In this document: piece after piece, positions 58,932 to 64,000 of the stretch
Layout of the letters: every line of letters starts with the position of its first letter
Position numbering within the stretch: position 1 is the first letter of the stretch
From: Vibrio chagasii
GTDB lineage: Bacteria; Pseudomonadota; Gammaproteobacteria; Enterobacterales; Vibrionaceae
Length of the DNA stretch: 64,000 nucleotides
Assembly (NCBI GenBank): GCA_041879415.1
Contig: CP090851.1
Span: 186,001 to 250,000 of the forward strand
Reading direction: 5' to 3'
Position numbers and translations under genes: made by a program
Notes under the pieces: generated by a model
The model's input: the letters and a program-made list of their open reading frames with translations, nothing else
What the model was told of the DNA's origin: nothing
Databases searched by the model: none

Positions 58932-58947
58932 GTGTAAACGTTTACAC
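58932..58947. promoter_or_regulatory. perfect GalR/GalS-type operator upstream of galE
   Basis: GTGTAAACGTTTACAC is a 16-bp perfect palindrome and fits the known GalR/GalS consensus (GTGnAAnC-GnTTnCAC). It is 120 bp upstream of the galE start. No galR gene is in the window. Confidence 0.85.
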
Positions 58948-58949
58948 TT

Positions 58950-58965
58950 CGTGGTTCTGATCACA
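58950..58965. promoter_or_regulatory. candidate CRP site at the gal promoter
   Basis: CGTGG-TTCTGA-TCACA matches the consensus fully in one half and 3 of 5 in the other. With TACTAT (58988-58993) as -10, its centre is about 42 bases upstream of the inferred start, the class II position also used at E. coli gal. Confidence 0.5.
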
Positions 58966-59067
58966 GAAATATTGCCAAATTGGCTGCTACTATTTCCGCA
59001 ACAACGAGCCAATACGCAGCGTATTGGTGCAGATTAAATCGTGAATGACAGCGAAGAGAGGTTGATT

Positions 59068-60078
59068 GTGAAAGTACTGGTTACAGGCGGTATGGGTTAC
59101 ATCGGGAGCCATACATGCATCCAAATGATGCAGGCAGGTATGGAGCCAATCATTGTAGACAACCTTTGCAATAGCAAAGAGCTAGTACTGGAGCGAATCA
59201 ATGCGCTAACCGGTCAAACACCAACATTTTACTTAGGTGATATCCGTGATGAGTCGTTTTTAGATGGCGTGATTGCCAAGCATGATATCCAAGCTGTGAT
59301 TCATTTTGCAGGTCTAAAAGCGGTGGGTGAATCGGTCGCTAAGCCTTTGGAATACTACGATAACAACGTTAATGGCTCATTGGTTCTTGCTCGCTGTATG
59401 AAAAAAGCGGGCGTGAAAAGTATCGTGTTTAGTTCTTCAGCGACTGTGTACGGTGACCCTGAGATTGTGCCAATCACGGAAAGCTCTCCAACAGGTGCGA
59501 CGACTAATCCTTATGGCCGAAGTAAGTACATGGTTGAAGAGTGTTTGAGTGATTTATTCAACGCTGAAAATGACTGGAGCGTAACGTTACTGCGCTATTT
59601 CAACCCGGTTGGCGCACACCCGTCAGGCACTATGGGCGAAGACCCACAAGGTATTCCAAACAACTTAATGCCATTCATTGCGCAGGTTGCTGTCGGTCGT
59701 AGAGAGAAGCTTTCTATTTTTGGAAACGATTACCCAACACCGGATGGAACTGGCGTTCGTGACTACATCCACGTGATGGATTTGGCCGATGGCCATGTCG
59801 CAGCATTAAAAGCTGTGGGCGAGAAAGCGGGTTTGCACATTTACAACTTAGGTACAGGTAAGGGATCAAGTGTTCTAGAAATGCTGCAAGCTTTTGCTGA
59901 AGCATCAGGTAAACCTGTTCCTTATGAGTTATGCCCGCGCCGTGCTGGTGATATTGCTGAATGTTGGGCAAGCACGGAAAAGGCGGAGCGTGAACTTGGC
60001 TGGAAGGCGACTCGCAGCGTGATGGAGATGACGGCGGATACGTGGAAGTGGCAGTCGAATAACCCTAATGGTTACTAA
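59068..60078 (+). CDS. galE: UDP-glucose 4-epimerase
   Basis: GalE (336 residues; E. coli 338) interconverts UDP-galactose and UDP-glucose. The Rossmann GGMGYIGSH is at residues 7-15, and catalytic S124, Y149 and K153 are in the same positions as in E. coli. The GTG at 59068 is chosen because it begins MKVLVTGG and has GAGAGG six bases upstream; a GTG 27 bases earlier would add an unusual extension. It heads galETKM, with a GalR-type operator upstream. Confidence 0.95.
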   Translation: MKVLVTGGMGYIGSHTCIQMMQAGMEPIIVDNLCNSKELVLERINALTGQTPTFYLGDIRDESFLDGVIAKHDIQAVIHFAGLKAVGESVAKPLEYYDNNVNGSLVLARCMKKAGVKSIVFSSSATVYGDPEIVPITESSPTGATTNPYGRSKYMVEECLSDLFNAENDWSVTLLRYFNPVGAHPSGTMGEDPQGIPNNLMPFIAQVAVGRREKLSIFGNDYPTPDGTGVRDYIHVMDLADGHVAALKAVGEKAGLHIYNLGTGKGSSVLEMLQAFAEASGKPVPYELCPRRAGDIAECWASTEKAERELGWKATRSVMEMTADTWKWQSNNPNGY

Positions 60079-60145
60079 CTTGATGTAATTGAAAGCTGCA
60101 ACTCCAACTTCTTTGGGGAATGCAGAGGTAAGAGATTAGAAAAGA

Positions 60146-60184
60146 GAGGTTCCAGATATCTCGTACCTCGATTCTGGAATGACG
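60146..60184. repeat. palindromic intergenic unit, copy A1 (galE-galT)
   Basis: Contains TTCCAGA and TCTGGAA arms and ends GGAATGACG. It resembles, in inverted orientation, the unit at 60303-60343 and, in direct orientation, the one at 61486-61524. Confidence 0.7.
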
Positions 60185-60302
60185 GATGAGTTAAAGGTTA
60201 TTGATCTCTATAGGTTATTAGCTGATGCACCGAACTATAGAGCTCTGGAAAAACGTCTAAACATAGAGGTTTAGACACTGAGTTTTAAGCGATGAACTCA
60301 AA

Positions 60303-60343
60303 CGTCATTCCCTACAGCGAGGAACGAGCGTGATAGGGAATCT
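60303..60343. repeat. palindromic intergenic unit, copy B1 (galE-galT)
   Basis: Starts CGTCATTCCCTA and ends TAGGGAATCTC, with arms ATTCCCTA/TAGGGAAT around CAGCGAGGAACGAGCGTGA. Its reverse complement resembles copies A1 and A2. Confidence 0.75.
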
Positions 60344-60408
60344 CTTCGCAGAAGAATTACTTATCTTGGTGAAAGTGCCAAGACACACAATTTAAGAGCA
60401 ATGTAAGT

Positions 60409-61461
60409 ATGTCAAAAGTTGAATTTAACCCAGTAGACCACCCACACCGTCGTTATAACCCACTAACGGGTCAGTGGATCTTAGTCTCGCCGCATCGTGC
60501 GAAACGTCCGTGGAGTGGTCAAGATGAAAAGCCGTCCACTGAGCAACTGCCAGCGTACGACAAAGAGTGCTTCCTTTGTCCAACTAACACGCGTATCTCG
60601 GGTGATGAGAACCCAGACTACGACGGAACTTACGTGTTCAGTAACGATTTCGCGGCGTTGATGCCTGATTCGCCTGACGCTCCAGAGTCTTACAATCCTC
60701 TATTTAAGACTCAAGGTGTTCGAGGGCTGAGCCGCGTTATCTGCTTCTCGCCGGATCACAGCAAAACGTTGCCAGAGTTACCGGTCAATAAAATCCGTGG
60801 TGTGATTGATACCTGGAATGAGCAGATAGAAGAGCTAGGAAAAGATTACCTATGGGTTCAAGCGTTTGAAAATAAGGGCGAGACCATGGGTTGCTCTCAG
60901 CCTCACCCACACGGCCAAATTTGGGCGAACAGTTTTTTACCAAACGAGATTGAGCGTAAAGAGAAGCTTCTAAAAGAGTACTTCGAACAACAAGGTTCAA
61001 ACCTATTAGTGGACTACGTTGAAGCTGAAATGAAAGACGGCTCTCGCACAGTGGTTGAAACCGAGCACTGGATTGCTGTCGTTCCTTATTGGGCAGCATG
61101 GCCGTTTGAAACTATGTTGCTACCTAAGACGCATATTCGCCGCATGAGCGAATTAACTGACGAGCAGCGTGATGATTTAGCGATCGCGATTAAGAAGCTA
61201 ACCAGTCGCTACGACAACTTGTTCCAATGCTCATTCCCATACTCGATGGGTTGGCATTACGCACCGTTCTTTGAAGAGGGCACCGATATCGATCACTGGC
61301 AACTGCACGCTCTGTTCTACCCGCCACTACTGCGCAGTGCATCGGTTCGTAAGTTCATGGTGGGCTATGAAATGCTAGCAGAATCGCAACGTGACCTTAC
61401 GGCGGAGCAAGCGGCGCAACGTCTTCGTGATTTGAGCGACGTTCACTATAAAGAGCAGTGA
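60409..61461 (+). CDS. galT: galactose-1-phosphate uridylyltransferase
   Basis: GalT (350 residues; E. coli 348) exchanges UMP between UDP-glucose and galactose-1-phosphate. The catalytic HPH is at 166-168 in [10 protein letters not shown], with H168 as nucleophile by alignment to E. coli H166. Metal ligand candidates C54 and C57 (ECFLCP) are present. It is separated from galE and galK by gaps containing palindromic repeats. Confidence 0.96.
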   Translation: MSKVEFNPVDHPHRRYNPLTGQWILVSPHRAKRPWSGQDEKPSTEQLPAYDKECFLCPTNTRISGDENPDYDGTYVFSNDFAALMPDSPDAPESYNPLFKTQGVRGLSRVICFSPDHSKTLPELPVNKIRGVIDTWNEQIEELGKDYLWVQAFENKGETMGCSQPHPHGQIWANSFLPNEIERKEKLLKEYFEQQGSNLLVDYVEAEMKDGSRTVVETEHWIAVVPYWAAWPFETMLLPKTHIRRMSELTDEQRDDLAIAIKKLTSRYDNLFQCSFPYSMGWHYAPFFEEGTDIDHWQLHALFYPPLLRSASVRKFMVGYEMLAESQRDLTAEQAAQRLRDLSDVHYKEQ

Positions 61462-61485
61462 TACGCAGCTTCTTAAATTACAAAC

Positions 61486-61524
61486 GAGATTCCTGATATA
61501 TCGTCCCTCGATTCTGGAATGACA
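61486..61524. repeat. palindromic intergenic unit, copy A2 (galT-galK)
   Basis: GAGATTCCTGATAT...CTCGATTCTGGAATGACA, closely related to copy A1 and to the reverse complement of copy B1. Confidence 0.7.
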
Positions 61525-61543
61525 GTTTCATTGAAACTTTTAG

Positions 61544-61583
61544 CGTCAATCCCGAGAGTGGGAACAAAGGAGTCGGGAATCTC
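61544..61583. repeat. palindromic intergenic unit, copy B2 (galT-galK)
   Basis: GCGTCAATCCCGA...TCGGGAATCTC, an inverted partner to A2 and a diverged relative of B1; arms TCCCGA/TCGGGA pair. Confidence 0.65.
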
Positions 61584-61652
61584 AAAGAATTAAAGTGGTG
61601 CCATAAGGGTCCACAACTATTTAAACAAAGAGTTTAAGCAGAGAGTTTACTT

Positions 61653-62813
61653 ATGTCTGATCTAATCCAAAACGTGAAAACATCTTTTGAGCAAGTCCTT
61701 GGTTACCAAGCGACTCACATCGTTCAAGCGCCTGGTCGTGTGAACCTAATTGGTGAGCATACCGACTACAACGATGGTTTTGTCCTGCCGTGTGCCATTA
61801 ACTACCAAACCGTAGTGGCGGCAGCAAAACGTGACGACAATATCGTACGAGTAGTATCGGTTGATTACGATAATGCGGTAGACGAATTCGATATCACGCA
61901 AGAGATTACCTTCCAACAAGACAAGATGTGGGCGAACTACATTCGTGGCGTAGTTAAGTGTTTACTGGCTCGCGGTTACCAATTCAACGGCGCAGATATT
62001 TCAGTATCAGGTAATGTACCTCAAGGTGCTGGTTTGAGTTCATCGGCGGCACTAGAAGTGGTGATTGGTCAAACGTTCAAGGTGCTTTACAACCTAGAGA
62101 TCTCACAAGCAGAAATCGCACTAAACGGCCAGCAAGCCGAGAACGAATTTGTTGGTTGTAACTGCGGCATCATGGACCAAATGATCTCGGCGGAAGGGCA
62201 AGCGAATCACGCGATGCTTTTGGATTGCCGTAGCCTAGAAACTCAAGCGGTTTCAATGCCAGAAGACATGGCGGTGGTGATCATCAACTCAAACAAGAAG
62301 CGTGGCTTGGTAGACAGTGAATACAACACACGCCGTGAGCAATGTGAAGAAGCCGCTCGTCTGTTTGGTGTTCTAGCCCTGCGTGATGTAACGATTGAGC
62401 AGTTTAAAGCGAAAGAGTCTGAATTGGATGAGATGGTTGCTAAGCGTGCTCGTCACGTGATTACCGAGAATGACCGCACGGTGGAAGCGGCTCAAGCTCT
62501 GCGCACTCACGATATGAAACGTATGGGTGAGCTCATGGCAGAGTCACATGCGTCAATGCGTGATGACTTTGAAATCACAGTCAAAGAGATCGACGTGTTG
62601 GTTGAGATGGTCAAAGAAGTGATTGGCGATCAAGGTGGCGTGCGTATGACGGGCGGCGGTTTCGGTGGCTGTATTGTGGCGTTGGCTCCACCTGCTTTAG
62701 TCGATGAAATCAAAGCAACAGTAGAGCAAAAATATCAAGCAGCGACCGGACTAAAAGAATCGATTTATGTGTGCCAAGCGAAAGACGGCGCTGGTCTAGT
62801 TGAAGTAATCTAA
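61653..62813 (+). CDS. galK: galactokinase
   Basis: GalK (386 residues; E. coli 382) phosphorylates galactose to galactose-1-phosphate. Motif 1 [15 protein letters not shown] is at 28-42, the ATP-binding GAGLSSSAA at 125-133, and the catalytic base D175 in CNCGIMDQM; the GHMP C-terminal motif MTGGGFGGC is intact. It follows a 190 bp gap after galT. Confidence 0.97.
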   Translation: MSDLIQNVKTSFEQVLGYQATHIVQAPGRVNLIGEHTDYNDGFVLPCAINYQTVVAAAKRDDNIVRVVSVDYDNAVDEFDITQEITFQQDKMWANYIRGVVKCLLARGYQFNGADISVSGNVPQGAGLSSSAALEVVIGQTFKVLYNLEISQAEIALNGQQAENEFVGCNCGIMDQMISAEGQANHAMLLDCRSLETQAVSMPEDMAVVIINSNKKRGLVDSEYNTRREQCEEAARLFGVLALRDVTIEQFKAKESELDEMVAKRARHVITENDRTVEAAQALRTHDMKRMGELMAESHASMRDDFEITVKEIDVLVEMVKEVIGDQGGVRMTGGGFGGCIVALAPPALVDEIKATVEQKYQAATGLKESIYVCQAKDGAGLVEVI

Positions 62814-62843
62814 CCGACAGAGAAAAGGCTTATCAGGCAAAAA

Positions 62844-62864
62844 GATCATGGTAGGCCAAATACT
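62844..62864. repeat. 21-bp intergenic motif, copy 2
   Basis: Identical to 46265-46285 and in the same orientation. Here it lies 30 bases after the galK stop and 4 bases before a stem-loop. Confidence 0.85.
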
Positions 62865-62867
62865 AAT

Positions 62868-62889
62868 GCCTTTACCTTAAGGTAAGGGC
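62868..62889 (+). terminator. stem-loop between galK and galM
   Basis: GCCTTTACC (62868-62876) pairs with GGTAAGGGC (62881-62889, one G-T pair) over a TTAA loop, followed by TTTATTA. It may be a weak terminator reducing galM expression. Confidence 0.55.
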
Positions 62890-62918
62890 TTTATTACTGG
62901 CAGCACAAGGAATTTAGA

Positions 62919-63998
62919 ATGACACAAGCGCAGAGCCTGCATCAATCCATGACAGCAACGCAAGCCTATGATGGCCAGCCCGCTCAGCTTGTCACACTGT
63001 CGAATATACATGGCATGGAAGTGACATTCATGGATATTGGTGCCACATGGTTGAGCTGTATTTTGCCAGTAAAAGGAAACAGTCGAGAAGTGCTATTGGG
63101 TGTGAACTCAATGGAGAATTTCGACAAGCAAGCCAGCTATTTGGGGGCGACAGTTGGTCGTTATGCTAACCGCATTGCTAATGGTCGTTTCAAGATTGAT
63201 GGCAAGACTTATAAGCTGGAAACAAACCAAGCGGGCAACACCTTACATGGTGGTCCGAATGGTTTTGATAAACGTCGTTGGAGTATTACAGAGCAGACTG
63301 AAGCATCGGTTGCGTTTAGCTTAGTGTCAGTTGATGGCGACCAAGGCTTTCCGGGGAAGTTGAACGTGTCGGTTCGATATGAGCTAACCGAAGACAATCG
63401 AGTTTCTCTCGAATACACAGCAACTGCAGATAAAGCAACGCCAGTCAATCTGACCAACCATGCGTACTTCAATCTATTGGGGGCAGAAGCTGGGCACGAC
63501 TGCTTGTCACATATTGTGAGTATCAACGCGTCTCAGTTCTTACCGACGAACTCGGTAGGCATTCCATTAGGTAACCTGAAATCGGTGAAATCAACCAGCT
63601 TTGACTTCAATCAGCCTATGATGATCTCCGAGCGTCTATTGGGGGATGAGCAGCAGAAAGCCGCCAAGGGTTACGATCACTCTTTCTTGTTGGCTGACGG
63701 TTGTAAGGGGACTCAATGTGCTGCGACCGTGACTTCGCCAGATGCGCTCGTCACTTTAAAAGTATTTTCAACCAAACCTGCGATGCAGCTATACACAGGA
63801 AACTGGCTTGGTGGTACACCAAACCGTAGTGGTGGTAGCTATGAAGATTACGCAGGGTTGGCATTAGAAACCCAGTTCTTACCTGACTCTCCTAACCACC
63901 CAGAGTGGAAGCAGGACAGTTGTATTCTCCAGCCTGAACAAGAATACCGCTACCGTACCTGTTACCAGTTTGAATTTTCGGGGGATTCTTCAAACTAG
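62919..63998 (+). CDS. galM: galactose mutarotase (aldose 1-epimerase)
   Basis: GalM (359 residues; E. coli 346) interconverts alpha- and beta-galactose so that GalK receives the alpha form released after beta-galactosidase action. The catalytic base/acid are H181 in LTNHAYFNL and E317 in ALETQFLPDSPN; GATVGRYANRIANGRF and TLHGGPNGFDKR are conserved. The gene ends two bases before the edge of the window and is complete. It is the last gal gene here. Confidence 0.95.
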   Translation: MTQAQSLHQSMTATQAYDGQPAQLVTLSNIHGMEVTFMDIGATWLSCILPVKGNSREVLLGVNSMENFDKQASYLGATVGRYANRIANGRFKIDGKTYKLETNQAGNTLHGGPNGFDKRRWSITEQTEASVAFSLVSVDGDQGFPGKLNVSVRYELTEDNRVSLEYTATADKATPVNLTNHAYFNLLGAEAGHDCLSHIVSINASQFLPTNSVGIPLGNLKSVKSTSFDFNQPMMISERLLGDEQQKAAKGYDHSFLLADGCKGTQCAATVTSPDALVTLKVFSTKPAMQLYTGNWLGGTPNRSGGSYEDYAGLALETQFLPDSPNHPEWKQDSCILQPEQEYRYRTCYQFEFSGDSSN

Positions 63999-64000
63999 TA

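Larger units (their letters stand above)
60079..60408. other. galE-galT gap with palindromic repeats
   Basis: This 330 bp gap has no gene. It holds an inverted pair of a ~40 bp palindromic unit (60146-60184 and 60303-60343) and between them a hairpin with perfect arms GTCTAAAC/GTTTAGAC at 60255-60276. Such a gap is long for an operon. Confidence 0.7.

Overview
The window reads as chromosomal DNA of a marine Vibrio, probably of the Splendidus clade. The genus is suggested by gene order: yjjV-like tatD, nupC, deoCABD, ytjB, serB, a double-PilZ gene, radA, a second EF-G gene and a VF530-family gene. The order yjjV-deoCABD-ytjB-serB-radA is also shared with E. coli. The clade is an inference only. 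No rRNA, tRNA, CRISPR array, insertion sequence or prophage was seen.

Layout. (1) 1-3.7 kb: a LysR regulator, a small outer-membrane barrel and a secreted protein with five nearly identical 78-residue repeats, all of unknown role. (2) 3.9-11.3 kb: nucleoside uptake and salvage. nupC has a perfect consensus CRP site upstream; deoC, deoA, deoB and deoD follow, with hairpins in the intercistronic gaps. (3) 11.3-19.8 kb: housekeeping genes (ytjB, serB, a two-PilZ c-di-GMP receptor, radA, fusA2, VF530), ending in a perfect 15 x 7 bp tandem repeat. (4) 20.4-41.0 kb: a Tad/Flp pilus locus in two blocks. Three minor-pilin-type genes (TadE-like, TadE/F-like and a TadG with a von Willebrand A domain) come first. 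A minus-strand acyl-CoA synthetase and an AraC regulator separate them from the main operon. The main operon runs flp, a second very small flp, prepilin peptidase, an AAA ATPase, rcpC, rcpA, a lipoprotein, TadG/E/F-like genes, tadZ-A-B-C-D, and finally a GT-C-type membrane protein plus a GtrB-like glycosyltransferase. (5) 41.1-46.0 kb: a chromate-transporter-family gene divergent from a LysR gene, a PAP2-family membrane protein and a MATE exporter. (6) 46.4-58.7 kb: ebgR-ebgA-ebgC-[extra permease]-ygjI-ygjJ-ygjK, the E. coli gene order plus one inserted paralogous permease. (7) 59.1-64.0 kb: galE-galT-galK-galM.

How the parts fit. Blocks 6 and 7 form a galactoside module: a porin (YgjJ), permeases, a surface or periplasmic GH63 lipoprotein (YgjK) and Ebg beta-galactosidase would feed galactose into the Leloir pathway, with LacI-type operator palindromes in front of both ebgA and galE. 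Block 4 should build a secreted Flp pilus, and its distal gene pair suggests that a pilus component, or another surface molecule, is glycosylated.

Most notable for follow-up: the glycosyltransferase pair and vWA-TadG in the Tad locus; the homogenised repeat protein with its barrel neighbour; the duplicated Ebg-locus permease; and several unexplained intergenic repeats. These are inverted pairs of a ~40 bp palindrome in the gal gaps, a 108 bp palindrome between deoC and deoA, a 21 bp motif present at two distant sites, and the heptamer array. All readings were made by eye; identities were recognised from memory of the families, not from searches.
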